From assembly GCF_001482385.1 (NCBI RefSeq), contig NZ_CP013611.1, forward strand, positions 1,054,001-1,118,000: 64,000 nucleotides of DNA, given 5' to 3'. The first letter of the stretch is position 1; every line of letters starts with the position of its first letter. The stretch is from Pseudoalteromonas rubra (lineage in GTDB: Bacteria > Pseudomonadota > Gammaproteobacteria > Enterobacterales > Alteromonadaceae). Shown one piece after another: positions 16,133-25,821 of this stretch. The notes below the pieces were generated by a model, which did no database searches, was not told the origin of the DNA, and saw only the letters and a list, made by a program, of their open reading frames with translations. Made by a program: the position numbers and the translations under genes.

Positions 16133-18250
16133 ATGAAATTAAAATTACTAACACTTGCAATGCTTTGCGGCAGTGCCGCTTTACTCACTGGTTGTTCGGA
16201 TAGCGACAACGAGTTGCAATTCAAAGAGCCGCCGAAAGAGCAACAAACGGACGATGATAAGCAACCTGTAACTGACAAGCAACCAACGGACAAAGATGAC
16301 AATAAGCAGCCTGAAGAGCCCAAGATTGCTGAAGGTACACTGCTTGAGCTGCGCGTCATGGAAACCACGGACCTGCATGCTAACCTGATGAACTTCAATT
16401 ATTTCTCGAACAAAGCAGATGACAAAGTCGGTCTGGTCAAAACTGCAACTCTGATCCGTCAGGCACGCGAGGCAGTTGCAAACTCCGTACTGGTTGACAA
16501 TGGTGACCTGATCCAGGGCAGCCCGCTTGGCGACTATATGGCAAAAGTTAAAGGCCTTGAAGAAGGTGATGTACACCCAATTTATGAGGCGATGAACACG
16601 CTGGATTACGATGTCGCAAATATCGGTAACCATGAGTTTAACTTTGGTCTGGAGTTTTTAGACGAAGCCATCGACGACGCCAAGTTCCCATATATCTCGG
16701 CCAACGTATTTAAGGATGACGGTGACGATGACGCGAGCAACGATGTACCTCTTTTCACTCCTTATCTAATCAAAGAGAAACAAGTCATTGATAAAAATGG
16801 TGACACACAAACGCTGAAAATCGGTTACATCGGTTTTGTTCCACCTCAGATCATGCAGTGGGACAAAGCAAACCTGGAAGGTCAGGTTATTGCCAAAGAC
16901 ATCGTCGATATGGCCAAACACTATGTGCCTAAGATGAAAGAAGAAGGCGCGGATATCATCATTGCTATTCCTCACTCTGGACTGGAAACGGCTGAGAAGA
17001 AACCTCTGGCTGAGAATGCCAGCTACTACCTGTCAAAAGTCGACGGCATTGACGCAATCATGTTTGGTCATGCCCACGCTAACTTCCCGGGTTCGCGCTA
17101 TGCGGGCCTTGAAGAACATGGTGTCGACAATGAGAAAGGCACCATCAATGGCGTTGCAGCCGTGATGCCTGGTTTTTGGGGTAATAACCTGGGTATCATC
17201 GACATGACGTTAGAATACAGCGCAGACGGATGGCAGGTAAAAGACACTCAGTCGACATTACAACCAATTTCTGTCACCAATGAGGATCGCACCGTCACGT
17301 CTTTAGCAGACAACGATGCCCAGGTCGAAAACGCGGCAATGACCGCTCATGAAGAAACCAAAACCTGGGTTAACGAGCCGTTTGCTAAGATTGCTGATGA
17401 GGTCAACAGCTATTTCGCTCTCGTTAACGACGACCCGTCCATTCAAATCGTGACCGATGCTCAGCTTTGGTATACGCAAACAATTGTAAAAGCGACTGAA
17501 CTGGATGATCTACCTGTGTTATCTGCAGGCGCGCCATTCAGAGCAGGGCGTGGTGGCCCGGATGACTTTACAGCGGTCGATAAAGGAGATATTGCTTATC
17601 GTAACGTAGCCGACCTGTATATTTACCCAAATGTACTGAAAGTTCTTAAACTCAATGGTGCCGAAGTTAAACAATGGCTTGAAATGTCAGCAGGTCAGTT
17701 TAACCAAATCACGCCAAACAGTGAAGATGTTCAGGTTCTGGTTAATACCGACTTCCCTTCTTATAACTTTGATGTGCTAGATGGCGTGAGCTATCAAATT
17801 GATGTGACCGAGCCTGCTCGATACGACACCAAAGGCAATAAAGTATCTGATGGCAACCGCATTAAAGCCCTCACCTACCAGGGCGAACTGGTAACGGATG
17901 AACAGGTATTCCTGGTTGCAACGAATAACTATCGTGCGTCAGGTGGCGGTAACTTCCCGGGGATCTCAGGTGAGAAAATTGTAGTTGATTCTCCCAATGA
18001 AAACCGTCAGGTCGTCGCCGATTACATTGCACTACAGTCAAATAAAAACCCGGAAACCGGCATGGATCCTAGCGCGGATGGAAACTGGTCATTTGCACCG
18101 GTAGAGGGCGCAAACGTGGTATTTTACAGCTCTGCGTCGGATAAAGCCGCCGCATTCAGTGCGCGCTTTGCCCATATCACACCTTTAAACAAAACCACGG
18201 ATGATGGTTTTGCAATCTATCAAATCGACCTGACTCAGTCTGCTAACTGA
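16133..18250 (+). CDS. cpdB: Lipoprotein 5'-nucleotidase / 2',3'-cyclic-nucleotide phosphodiesterase
   Basis: A 705-residue metallophosphoesterase of the CpdB/UshA family that dephosphorylates nucleotides in the periplasm or at the outer membrane. The lipobox LLTGC (Cys21) is followed by a charged KQPTDKDDNKQPEEP linker, so the enzyme is tethered by a flexible stalk instead of being freely periplasmic. Metal-site motifs are visible: METTDLHANL, LVDNGDLIQGSPLGDY, NIGNHEFNFGLEFL and FGHAHANFPG. The C-terminal 5'-nucleotidase domain has the substrate-stacking region (NNYRASGGGNFPGI). It is followed by a strong terminator and then by the secreted OB-fold protein. CpdB-like specificity is inferred from overall motif pattern. 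Confidence 0.9.
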   Translation: MKLKLLTLAMLCGSAALLTGCSDSDNELQFKEPPKEQQTDDDKQPVTDKQPTDKDDNKQPEEPKIAEGTLLELRVMETTDLHANLMNFNYFSNKADDKVGLVKTATLIRQAREAVANSVLVDNGDLIQGSPLGDYMAKVKGLEEGDVHPIYEAMNTLDYDVANIGNHEFNFGLEFLDEAIDDAKFPYISANVFKDDGDDDASNDVPLFTPYLIKEKQVIDKNGDTQTLKIGYIGFVPPQIMQWDKANLEGQVIAKDIVDMAKHYVPKMKEEGADIIIAIPHSGLETAEKKPLAENASYYLSKVDGIDAIMFGHAHANFPGSRYAGLEEHGVDNEKGTINGVAAVMPGFWGNNLGIIDMTLEYSADGWQVKDTQSTLQPISVTNEDRTVTSLADNDAQVENAAMTAHEETKTWVNEPFAKIADEVNSYFALVNDDPSIQIVTDAQLWYTQTIVKATELDDLPVLSAGAPFRAGRGGPDDFTAVDKGDIAYRNVADLYIYPNVLKVLKLNGAEVKQWLEMSAGQFNQITPNSEDVQVLVNTDFPSYNFDVLDGVSYQIDVTEPARYDTKGNKVSDGNRIKALTYQGELVTDEQVFLVATNNYRASGGGNFPGISGEKIVVDSPNENRQVVADYIALQSNKNPETGMDPSADGNWSFAPVEGANVVFYSSASDKAAAFSARFAHITPLNKTTDDGFAIYQIDLTQSAN

Positions 18251-18272
18251 ATTTCAGAGCGATAAACAAATT

Positions 18273-18298
18273 AAAAGCCACGCACTTGCGTGGCTTTT
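18273..18298 (+). terminator. Intrinsic terminator of the nucleotidase gene
   Basis: AAAAGCCACGC-ACT-TGCGTGGCTTTT stem-loop ending in a T-run, 23 bases after the stop at 18250. Confidence 0.9.
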
Positions 18299-18511
18299 AT
18301 ATCGCGCCGTAATCACAAACAGTATACGGCAATATCATATCAACCTGCTGAACTGAACGCGCAATTTTGAGGCCAAAGGATTGTGTGCTTGCCAGGGAAA
18401 CTTGGCTGTTCAGCGAGCTTAACTTAGTTCGTAATCAGTTTACTCACTGAGTTCATGCGCTCATTTAGCAAAGGTAGTCAGACAGGTTGATATTCACAAC
18501 GGGAATTGATG

Positions 18512-20695
18512 ATGAAACTATCTAAACTAACAGTTTTAGGCCTTGGTGTAACGCTGGCGCTTAGCGCTACCGCTTTGCAAGCAGCTACACCGTATAACTG
18601 GAATAACACCGCACCGGTCAAAGTACCGAGTGCACAACAAAGCAATGGCAAAACCGTTCTGTTCGACGTCTCGCACGGCGGCGTTGAAGGTAATGCCGAC
18701 TGGGTTATCGACGGCGCATTTTCTGACTTCGCCGACGCTCTTGTCGCTGAAGGTTACCGCGTTGAGGAATATCGCGGCGTCGATTTGAATAACGATGGTA
18801 AAATTCGCTTTTTTGATGACCGTAGTTTCTCAACTCAGGCAAACGAAGCCATCATTACTTATGATGCCATCAAACATGCTGATGTGTTTGTCCTGGCAGA
18901 AACCAACCGCCCATTTACCCTGGCAGAGCAACAGGCGCTGGAAACCTTCGTCGCCGCAGGTAAAGGCATCTTCTTTATCGCCGACCACTATGATGCGGAT
19001 CGCAACCTAAATACCTGGGATGCGACTGAAGTCTTCAACGGCTACAACCGCTCTGATCTGAGCAAGTATAATATGGGTGGCGCTTATGGCGACTGGCGCA
19101 ACCCAAAAAGCGCACAACAAGGCTGGTTAGTAGAAAACTTCGGTATTCGTTTTCGCTTTAACGGCGTTGACTACAAGCAAGGCGTCAGCGGTGTTGAGCC
19201 GGCTTATCAGACCGAAGGTCTGACACAAGGTGTTGCACCTATCCTGATGGCGGCTGGTGCAACCCTGGCGATTGTCGACGGTCAAAAAGCCAAAGGACTG
19301 GTTTACTTTGCTGAAACCGACACTCCGACTAAGTGGCGACATGCCAAAGACTCAGGTTTGTATTTTGGCGGAGAAGCTGAAGGCCCTTATGTAGCAATAG
19401 CTAAATCAGGTGCTGGTAAAGCTGCTTTCATTGGTGACTCTTCGCCGATTGAAGATGCAACACCTAAATATCGTCGTCAGGACAGTGGCAACACTAAGAA
19501 GACTTACCCAGGCTGGACAGATCCGGGCCACGCTTCCGTGCTGTCAATTAACATCGTCAACTGGCTGGCTACGCCAGAGGGCTACACCCACTTTGATGGT
19601 GCCAATGGCCGCACACCTGGTCGCGTCACACCAGTGCCGATGACCTCAGAGGAAATGTTCGATCCTAACAATGGCCAGCCCTGGAGCAACCCAAGCAATG
19701 GCTTCAACCCTTGGGATACTGATACCTATAAAGACAACTCTTTCAATGCACCGTATGGCCAGGGCCAGGTAGACCCAGATCCTGATCCGGATCCAGATCC
19801 GACACCAGGTACAGCAGTTTCCGTTGCTGACGCTTTGGCAGCGACAACCGGTACTGAGTTGGTCGTTCAGGGTAAAGTGACTGATGCCGTTAATGGTATC
19901 TATGGCCTGCTACTGACTGACTTAAATAACCCGGCTGTCAGTATCAATGTCAAATTAGAGTCTAATCAACGCGCCGACTTCAACCCACAGTTGAACCCTG
20001 AAATTCTGGGTAAAACTCTATTAGTAACCGGTAAGCGTAACAGCTACATGGGTGAACCGGGTATCCGTTACGTTACTGATTTGGTTATCGCACCAAGCGC
20101 ACTGTCCGTTTCTCAGGCGCTGGCCACCGCTCAGGGTGAAACCATTACCTTAACCGGTAAGGTCAAAGCACCGCTGAACAGCATCTATGCTTTGGTCTTG
20201 TCAGACCTATCTGACGACAGCACCACCATCAACATCAAGCTAGAGTCAAGCCAGCGCGCTGAGTTCAGCCCTCAGCTGAACCCAAGCATTTTGGATGAGA
20301 CTTTAGTGATCACCGGTAAGCGCGACTCATATATGAGTCAGCCAGGGATCCGTAACGTCTCTGAAATTGCCAAGGCGTCGTCGACTTCACCAGACCCGGA
20401 TCCAAACCTGGATATGACGGTTAGCGAAGTACTGGCTAAAAGCAATGGTACACCCGTTGTTGTGGCTGGTACCATAACTTCTGCTATCAACAACATTTAC
20501 GCCCTGGAACTGAGCGATCCAAACGCACCGGGTAACAAGCTATATATCAAGCTGGAATCATCGCAGCGTGCGACATACAGCCCTCAGCTGAACCCCGCTT
20601 TATTGGGTAAAAAACTGCGCGTAACCGGCGTTAAAAATGACTATATGAGCCAGCCTGGCGTACGTAATGTCACTGCACTGACTCTGTTAGATTAA
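18512..20695 (+). CDS. Secreted protein: GATase-like N-domain plus three OB-fold repeats
   Basis: About 727 residues from the ATG at 18512 (GGGAA six bases upstream). A signal peptide ends near ALQAA. The first 390 residues look like a class I glutamine-amidotransferase-like fold (TVLFDVSHGGVEGNADWVID, DVFVLAETNRPFTLAEQQAL, GKGIFFIADHYDADRN). They have no Cys-His-Glu triad I can assign, so a binding or hydrolase role is open. A PDPDPDPDPTPG linker then leads to three tandem repeats of about 95 residues (near 440-533, 534-629 and 640-727). Each has the pattern SVADALA...VVQGKV...IYGLLL...INVKLES-QRA-F-PQLNP...GIR-V. They resemble the OB-fold (DUF6359/YhcR-type) domains of secreted nucleases. 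Adjacent to the nucleotidase, it may act on extracellular nucleic acid; this is inference. Confidence 0.7.
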   Translation: MKLSKLTVLGLGVTLALSATALQAATPYNWNNTAPVKVPSAQQSNGKTVLFDVSHGGVEGNADWVIDGAFSDFADALVAEGYRVEEYRGVDLNNDGKIRFFDDRSFSTQANEAIITYDAIKHADVFVLAETNRPFTLAEQQALETFVAAGKGIFFIADHYDADRNLNTWDATEVFNGYNRSDLSKYNMGGAYGDWRNPKSAQQGWLVENFGIRFRFNGVDYKQGVSGVEPAYQTEGLTQGVAPILMAAGATLAIVDGQKAKGLVYFAETDTPTKWRHAKDSGLYFGGEAEGPYVAIAKSGAGKAAFIGDSSPIEDATPKYRRQDSGNTKKTYPGWTDPGHASVLSINIVNWLATPEGYTHFDGANGRTPGRVTPVPMTSEEMFDPNNGQPWSNPSNGFNPWDTDTYKDNSFNAPYGQGQVDPDPDPDPDPTPGTAVSVADALAATTGTELVVQGKVTDAVNGIYGLLLTDLNNPAVSINVKLESNQRADFNPQLNPEILGKTLLVTGKRNSYMGEPGIRYVTDLVIAPSALSVSQALATAQGETITLTGKVKAPLNSIYALVLSDLSDDSTTINIKLESSQRAEFSPQLNPSILDETLVITGKRDSYMSQPGIRNVSEIAKASSTSPDPDPNLDMTVSEVLAKSNGTPVVVAGTITSAINNIYALELSDPNAPGNKLYIKLESSQRATYSPQLNPALLGKKLRVTGVKNDYMSQPGVRNVTALTLLD

Positions 20696-20708
20696 CAGTG
20701 TATTTTGG

Positions 20709-20740
20709 CAGCATGGGGTAACCCCCATGCTGTCTTTTTT
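20709..20740 (+). terminator. Intrinsic terminator of the OB-fold gene
   Basis: CAGCATGGGG (20709-20718) / CCCCATGCTG (20723-20732), followed by TCTTTTTT. It touches the stop of the convergent FG-GAP gene. Confidence 0.9.
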
Positions 20741-22466
20741 ACTCGTAGTAACGAATATGCAGAGATGACCCGTCGGGGTCATGTATATGTCCCATCATCA
20801 TATCTAAGTCCCCATCTCCGTCCATATCAGCGAATGTTGACTGGGCACTGTGAACCGTCCGCCAGAAATCTGGGTACTCATTGGCCATCACTAAAGGAAT
20901 CAAATCCCCCAACGGCTGATAATACTCATCCAGAAGCGCTAAGCCAATACTGTAACTACTTGTGCCTTGCCCCTCCTCATAACCAGCCAAAACAATATCT
21001 GTGTTGCCATCACCATTGGTATCACCTACCGGCACGATTCGCACCAGCCGAAAAGGCTTACCGCTATTCACTGTTATGGGATGCGTTGTAAATGAAGTAA
21101 AAGAAGTATAATTACCCTGCGCGATGTGAAAAGTGAGCGCCTTTGAATCTGCGTTAGGCCCAACCATATCCGGCAAATCATCATTGTTCATATACCCGGC
21201 AATAATGGGCTGACCACCGAATGGCGAAAACAGATTGTTGATACTGTGCACATCACCATTGTTGCTTATTTTAAGTGCCATATACAGGCTCTCTGCTTGT
21301 GATCGGCCCATGGAACCGCGCAGATCGCCGTCGGTGTCAACAGCAAGAGTCAGAAAGTCCAGCGTACCGTTTTGATCGATATCGCCAATGGGGTGAGGCG
21401 ATATTCCAAAGGTTGCGTTTGACGTAAGTACAACGGGTAAATTACCTGCGGCATTGGAATATTCCATGCTATTGAGTACAGTATATGAAAGCTGCTCGTT
21501 TTCGAGCTTTCTATCAAATAGCAAAACCCGAAAGCGTCCGGACGGATTCATGGGTGTTCCATTTTCGGCCATAACTACATCCGTGGTGCCATTACCATCA
21601 AAGTCGCCGACCCGTTTCAGATAGCGTGCATCAAACCCCGCCGTAAAGCCGCTATCTTTGAGCATTAGTTCATCCACAGACTGAACTCGGCTCACTGCAC
21701 CCGATGCGTCCAAATAGATTATAAAGAAGTGCCCCTGAGTATGATTGGCAGACTTGTGCTTTCCCGTCACAAGCAGCTCAGGTATACCATTTTGGTCCAG
21801 GTCATCTAGTGTCGTGATGGCCAGGCCGTAATTACTTTCCATACTAAGGGCTTCGACACCCAGATCGCTTGCACGAATAACGATATCGCGCGCAAGCGTT
21901 GTGCCCAACGGCAAAGTAGGCACTATGTCGGCCTTAGTGTATTGGCTATTGAATTTTGGCTCTGCGGGCGGTGTTTGCGCCGCCTGGATGCGCACCTGAT
22001 CAAGCGACACCCATTGCGCATCGGCGGTCTGATTTGACACCGATAACCCAACAACGCCTGTATGTGACCCCAGATTATAACAAGCTGGCGTATTCACAAT
22101 GCCGACCTGAGAAAACTGCACCAGGTGCTTGCTACCGTCGCTGTAATGAACTGAAGCAACAACTTGGGTCGAGCGATACCGGGTGGAGTGCTGAACATAG
22201 CACAGTTCCAAGTTGACCGAGCCAGACTGTGCATAAGCAGCTAAACTTAAGTAGGCTTCTCCTTCATCCTGGGTCCCGTTGTGTGCAGCTTTACCGACTA
22301 TATAAGCGCCACCGCTACCATACTGCCCTTGCGTACTGTTTCTCCAGTAGCCACTGAACTGCCACCGGGTATCATTCTCTTCAATCACCCCCAGAGTTGG
22401 TGATGCCTGAACCAAACCACTGAGAAAAGCGAAAACCATAATTTGAAGTACCAAAGAACATCGCAT
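20739..22466 (-). CDS. Secreted FG-GAP/VCBS-repeat protein with golvesin-like N-domain
   Basis: A 575-residue exported protein with signal peptide 1-21 (SGLVQA). Residues about 30-160 resemble a golvesin/xanthan-lyase CBM-like sandwich (YWRNSTQGQYGSGGAYIVGK ... YRSTQVVASVHYSDGSKHLV). The remainder is a beta-propeller of FG-GAP repeats with calcium-binding loops DLDQNGIPE, DFDGNGTTD, DIDQNGTLD, DTNGDGNTD and DMDGDGDLD. Such propellers bind surface polysaccharide or protein ligands; no catalytic domain is present. It is convergent with the OB-fold gene, sharing a terminator region. The exact role is unknown. Confidence 0.82.
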   Translation of the reverse strand: MRCSLVLQIMVFAFLSGLVQASPTLGVIEENDTRWQFSGYWRNSTQGQYGSGGAYIVGKAAHNGTQDEGEAYLSLAAYAQSGSVNLELCYVQHSTRYRSTQVVASVHYSDGSKHLVQFSQVGIVNTPACYNLGSHTGVVGLSVSNQTADAQWVSLDQVRIQAAQTPPAEPKFNSQYTKADIVPTLPLGTTLARDIVIRASDLGVEALSMESNYGLAITTLDDLDQNGIPELLVTGKHKSANHTQGHFFIIYLDASGAVSRVQSVDELMLKDSGFTAGFDARYLKRVGDFDGNGTTDVVMAENGTPMNPSGRFRVLLFDRKLENEQLSYTVLNSMEYSNAAGNLPVVLTSNATFGISPHPIGDIDQNGTLDFLTLAVDTDGDLRGSMGRSQAESLYMALKISNNGDVHSINNLFSPFGGQPIIAGYMNNDDLPDMVGPNADSKALTFHIAQGNYTSFTSFTTHPITVNSGKPFRLVRIVPVGDTNGDGNTDIVLAGYEEGQGTSSYSIGLALLDEYYQPLGDLIPLVMANEYPDFWRTVHSAQSTFADMDGDGDLDMMMGHIHDPDGSSLHIRYYE

Positions 22467-22665
22467 TTATTAATTCCTTCTATAAGTACATTGAGTCTTA
22501 CGTGTTTTGAAATGAAGCTAGGTTGAGGTGTTGTGTTAACGTGGAACGAACAACCGGGCAAGTCTAGGCAACACTCCTATCTGATGCAAACAACACTGGG
22601 GGATGTCATCAAAAAATCATCTATTGGCAGTTCGGCGTCCCTGCATCACTGCAAACAGACAGGTA

Positions 22666-23505
22666 TCAATCACCTTGTACCAATGACTCTATGTCTTCAA
22701 TCAACTCTTCCAGTTCAGATACCAGACGTTTTTTCTGTTTAGCACTGAGGCTTTGATATACATCCAGCAAATATTGTTGGTTGGCTTTGCTGTTTTGCTC
22801 ATTCGCCTGGTTCAGCTGCTCAGAACGATAGACTTCTGGAGCCATCAGTAACTCAGACAGGCTGGCTTTGAACGCTTCACCGCGCTCGGGCTGAGCAAAC
22901 AAAGCTCTGAGCTCTCCCTGATAACGCGCGCGATAGTCTGACCATAACGCTGCAGTGCTGACTTGCTGCTCATACAACTGCTCAATGCGCCCTTCCTGTT
23001 CAGCAGACAACCTACCAATCCAGCGCTTCAGGTTGTTCTTACGCTCTTTTAGCCAGCGTTTGTGTTTTTTCTGCTCCGAACGCTTTGCTCTTTTCTCTGT
23101 CCGCTCAGCTTCTCCTTCGGCAATTTCATCAAATAGTTCACTGACCTGTGCGTCACTGAGCATCGGGGCCATTTCGACCAGATCAGGCACCACTTTGTTA
23201 CGCAAACGATGCCAATGCTCAAGCATTTGTTCACGATGGTAGCCAATCCGCTCCAGCGTAATTTTGTCATTTTCTATATCTGATTTCAGCATAGTAAGCT
23301 GCTGGGCGTACTGTGTCAGCTCCTGCGACTTATGCCAGTCCAGCCAGGCAAGCAAACGCTCATCAAACTGCGCTTCCTGTTCATCGGTAAGCGAAACATA
23401 GTCATCAAGATACCAATAGCTCAGCCAGTCGGCGTTTTTATAAATAAATTTAGTTGAACAGCCGGTCATCGTTAGCAATGCCAGCACCAGTAAGAACTTT
23501 CTCAT
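22666..23505 (-). CDS. DUF6279-type lipoprotein
   Basis: About 279 residues with a lipobox (LTMTGC) and a highly charged, all-helical mature part. The family start STKFIYKNADWLSYWYLDDYVSLTDEQ is clear. A Lys/Arg/Glu-rich coiled-coil-like middle (residues about 130-165; KRAKRSEQKKHKRWLKERKN) and an SLSAKQKKRLVSELEELIED end follow. The family is common in marine gammaproteobacteria and has no assigned function. I prefer the ATG at 23505 because it begins the signal peptide and has GGA upstream; an ATG four codons earlier (23517) is possible. Confidence 0.82.
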   Translation of the reverse strand: MRKFLLVLALLTMTGCSTKFIYKNADWLSYWYLDDYVSLTDEQEAQFDERLLAWLDWHKSQELTQYAQQLTMLKSDIENDKITLERIGYHREQMLEHWHRLRNKVVPDLVEMAPMLSDAQVSELFDEIAEGEAERTEKRAKRSEQKKHKRWLKERKNNLKRWIGRLSAEQEGRIEQLYEQQVSTAALWSDYRARYQGELRALFAQPERGEAFKASLSELLMAPEVYRSEQLNQANEQNSKANQQYLLDVYQSLSAKQKKRLVSELEELIEDIESLVQGD

Positions 23506-23720
23506 CGTCGTATCCATAGTCCGTGTTATTAGTCTCTTTAGTTAATACGGAATTCGACAAAATGTGGACTAAAAAAGTGTCTGTAAATATTTCGTTCGTT
23601 ACAAACTCCGTCTAATCCCGAAATCTAACAATAAGCCGATTATCGCAAAATCTGAGCCCTCCCCCTCACGGCAACTAGCCTGCATACTGATGCTCAGACA
23701 ACCATACACGAGGAATACCT

Positions 23721-24308
23721 ATGAGCCACTGGAATGATGAAGATGCCATCAGCTATGACAATAAATGGGGGGAACTGGATTTCCACCAGCAGATCCCCCA
23801 ACTTGCTGGCGTACAACCAAGTTTCAATATTGTTGAGTTAGGCTGCGGTGGCGGGTATCTGAGCTTATGCCTGGCACAGGCTGCTGAAAATGTACGTGTA
23901 ACAGCATTGGATCCGGCCCCTAAAATGATCGCGCTGGCAAAAGCGCGACAACATAAAGCTGGCCTCTCACAAGCGCAGTTGCAATTCTTTGAAGCCGGTG
24001 CTGAAGCACTGGATGTCAGTCCTGACACTCAGGACTTAGTGATCGCTGCATTTTCCGTCCATCATTGGCAAAGTCCGGCACAGTCCATGGTATTGGTTTA
24101 CACTGCACTCAAGCCGGGCGGTAAGATCTGGATATGTGAGGATCTGGATGCACCTACCGAAGGACATACCGAAGTGCACGCTGAATTGAAGACACTTAAC
24201 GGCGTTAAAGGACTGCTGCAGCAAACTGGTTTTACCCAGCTTTCACATAAAGTGCATCGCAGTCATGAAGGTGAATTTCTGATAATTGAGGCACTTAAGC
24301 CGTCATAA
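23721..24308 (+). CDS. Class I SAM-dependent methyltransferase
   Basis: A 195-residue methyltransferase of the UbiE/type 11 class. Motif I is IVELGCGGGYLSLCLA (residues about 37-52), the acidic SAM-ribose loop is VTALDPAPKMIALAK, and motif post-I and II regions are DLVIAAFSVHHW and LKPGGKIWICEDLD. It is soluble and single-domain. Its neighbours give no substrate hint. The start ATG follows GAGGAATACC. A hairpin shared with the convergent DUF998 gene ends it. Confidence 0.85.
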   Translation: MSHWNDEDAISYDNKWGELDFHQQIPQLAGVQPSFNIVELGCGGGYLSLCLAQAAENVRVTALDPAPKMIALAKARQHKAGLSQAQLQFFEAGAEALDVSPDTQDLVIAAFSVHHWQSPAQSMVLVYTALKPGGKIWICEDLDAPTEGHTEVHAELKTLNGVKGLLQQTGFTQLSHKVHRSHEGEFLIIEALKPS

Positions 24309-24324
24309 AACAGCTAAACAAAGC

Positions 24325-24344
24325 GCCCGGCTTAATGTCCGGGC
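24325..24344 (-). terminator. Terminator-like hairpin between convergent genes
   Basis: GCCCGG (24325-24330) / CCGGGC (24339-24344) with an 8-base loop. On the minus strand it is followed by GCTTTGTTT, so it best serves the DUF998 gene. Confidence 0.5.
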
Positions 24345-24352
24345 AACTATCA

Positions 24353-24958
24353 TTACATCAGTACCAGAGAAAATACACTCAGCCAGATCAATTGAGTCCA
24401 GTAGGACAAGCGTTGATACAGACCTGCGCCGCGCTTAACTTGAAACGCATTTACCAGTTTGGCCGTGAAAAACATCGAGATTAAAACTATCAGGATAGAA
24501 AAAACACGAAACCAGGGAGTAACCAGTTCAGAGTCCGGACTAATGGCCACAAACACTGGCGCCAGTAATAAAGTTAACATTACGACAGAGCCAGCGGTGG
24601 AGTGGATCAAACAGTGACGACTAGGTGTGGGTGTATAGGGGTCTTTGTCCATCGGAAAATAACCCGCAAACCAGGTACCAATACCATGAAACACAATCAA
24701 CACTCCGGTGATGTAAAACGCGATACTGGCCTCAGGTAACTGCGTCACATGCCAACCAAATATCACAAACATCACACTCAATGGATAGTTATTTAACCAG
24801 GGTGATAACTTTTGAGTTGGGCTCCCTGCAGCCCCCAATTCACTGCAAAACTGGTTAAAGTGATCGTAATTCGGATAAAATCGGCCTGCAATATAAACAC
24901 CGCATGTTATCCACACGGTTGCAACCAGGCCCAATAACGCTGCAAAATATTCAAACAT
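24353..24958 (-). CDS. DUF998-family integral membrane protein
   Basis: A 201-residue inner-membrane protein with about six hydrophobic segments. It has the DUF998 hallmark early in the chain (YPNYDHFNQFCSELGAAGSP) and the later GYFPMDKDPYTPTPSRHCLIHSTAGS loop. Function is unknown for the family. It stands alone on the minus strand with AAGGAGGAAGGGG upstream of the ATG, a very strong ribosome-binding site. Confidence 0.8.
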   Translation of the reverse strand: MFEYFAALLGLVATVWITCGVYIAGRFYPNYDHFNQFCSELGAAGSPTQKLSPWLNNYPLSVMFVIFGWHVTQLPEASIAFYITGVLIVFHGIGTWFAGYFPMDKDPYTPTPSRHCLIHSTAGSVVMLTLLLAPVFVAISPDSELVTPWFRVFSILIVLISMFFTAKLVNAFQVKRGAGLYQRLSYWTQLIWLSVFSLVLM

Positions 24959-25342
24959 CCCCTTCCTCCTTGGTCCAGGAACAGCTTTAGATGATGGTTA
25001 AACGCTTTTCTTATTGTTTTGCACTATAGTCAAAAACCACTTGTATACTAAGTGCTAATACAATGTACCCATTAACGACTCAAATTGCAAAAATTGAGCT
25101 GTGTGACTCACCTATCGATATCTCCTCCTGGACACAAAAAAATACAATAGAAAACTAAAAAACAAGACTGATTAACAAGATACAATCAAAACCTTGATAT
25201 GGAGAGTTTCTTACACAACGAAAAGTTGGACAAAATCCAGCCTGATCACATATTATTAAATTTATTCACATTTAATGACATTAGGCCATTAACTAAATCG
25301 TTATTTGTGGAAGGATCATAATAAAATATGAAGGAAACTAAC
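24959..25342. other. AT-rich intergenic region
   Basis: No gene seen. A short inverted repeat CACTT-N7-AAGTG lies near 25039-25055. The 3' end is the promoter and leader region of the small secreted protein at 25343. Confidence 0.4.
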
Positions 25343-25573
25343 ATGAAAAAGCTTATTGCACTTACGACCCTGGCTGCCTGTCTGTTCTCGCTTAGCACCA
25401 CAACGCAGGCAAGGGGCAGCAATCCCGGAGATTTCCGTTATTATCACTTCCAATGCCTGGACAGTAATCAGGTCCAACTTTGGTTCAGGATTTCACAGAC
25501 CTATAATCCAACATTTGCCACCAGCTGTGAAAACGATGGTGGCAGACTCAAAGTCACCAAAGTGTTCTGGTAG
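25343..25573 (+). CDS. Small secreted protein, unknown function
   Basis: A 76-residue product from the ATG at 25343, chosen because AAGGA lies seven bases upstream and a signal peptide begins there (MKKLIALTTLAACLFSLSTT, cleavage near TQA). The mature part is about 52 residues with two Cys (in FQCLDSNQ and TSCENDGG) that could form a disulfide, and several aromatics (FRYYHF, LWFRI). It looks like a small periplasmic or secreted effector-sized protein. No family is recognised. Followed by its own terminator. Confidence 0.6.
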   Translation: MKKLIALTTLAACLFSLSTTTQARGSNPGDFRYYHFQCLDSNQVQLWFRISQTYNPTFATSCENDGGRLKVTKVFW

Positions 25574-25600
25574 ACACCAAATAGGCTCCATTAAGCCATG

Positions 25601-25630
25601 ATGGCCATAATTACTTCATTGGCCATTTTC
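25601..25630 (+). terminator. Probable terminator of the small secreted protein gene
   Basis: ATGGCCA (25601-25607) / TGGCCAT (25620-25626) with a 12-base loop, followed by TTTC. It isolates the rtcB leader from the upstream gene. Confidence 0.55.
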
Positions 25631-25773
25631 AGCATAGTGCATATCCCAGCGGCGGAGAAATGATCTCACTTTTGCTTGCAATCACCAAAAAGTATCAATA
25701 GACTGTGCCCGTTCGAAAGACAAACGAACATTAATCACCCAATTTATATCAATCAACCGCAGAGGAGAAAAAT

Positions 25774-25815
25774 ATGACTAATACATCACGTTCCTTTGCA
25801 GGTCTTGTCCGCTAA
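25774..25815 (+). CDS. 13-codon leader ORF upstream of rtcB-prfH
   Basis: ATG ACT AAT ACA ... CGC TAA encodes MTNTSRSFAGLVR. It has the best ribosome-binding site of the region (AGGAG, 25763-25767, six bases from the ATG). The stop codon is six bases before the first of a series of hairpins leading to rtcB. It is too short to be a usual protein, and its position is that of a leader peptide whose translation could set the folding of the downstream RNA. No pause motif is recognised. An alternative is the start of a lost gene. Confidence 0.5.
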   Translation: MTNTSRSFAGLVR

Positions 25816-25821
25816 TTAGCT

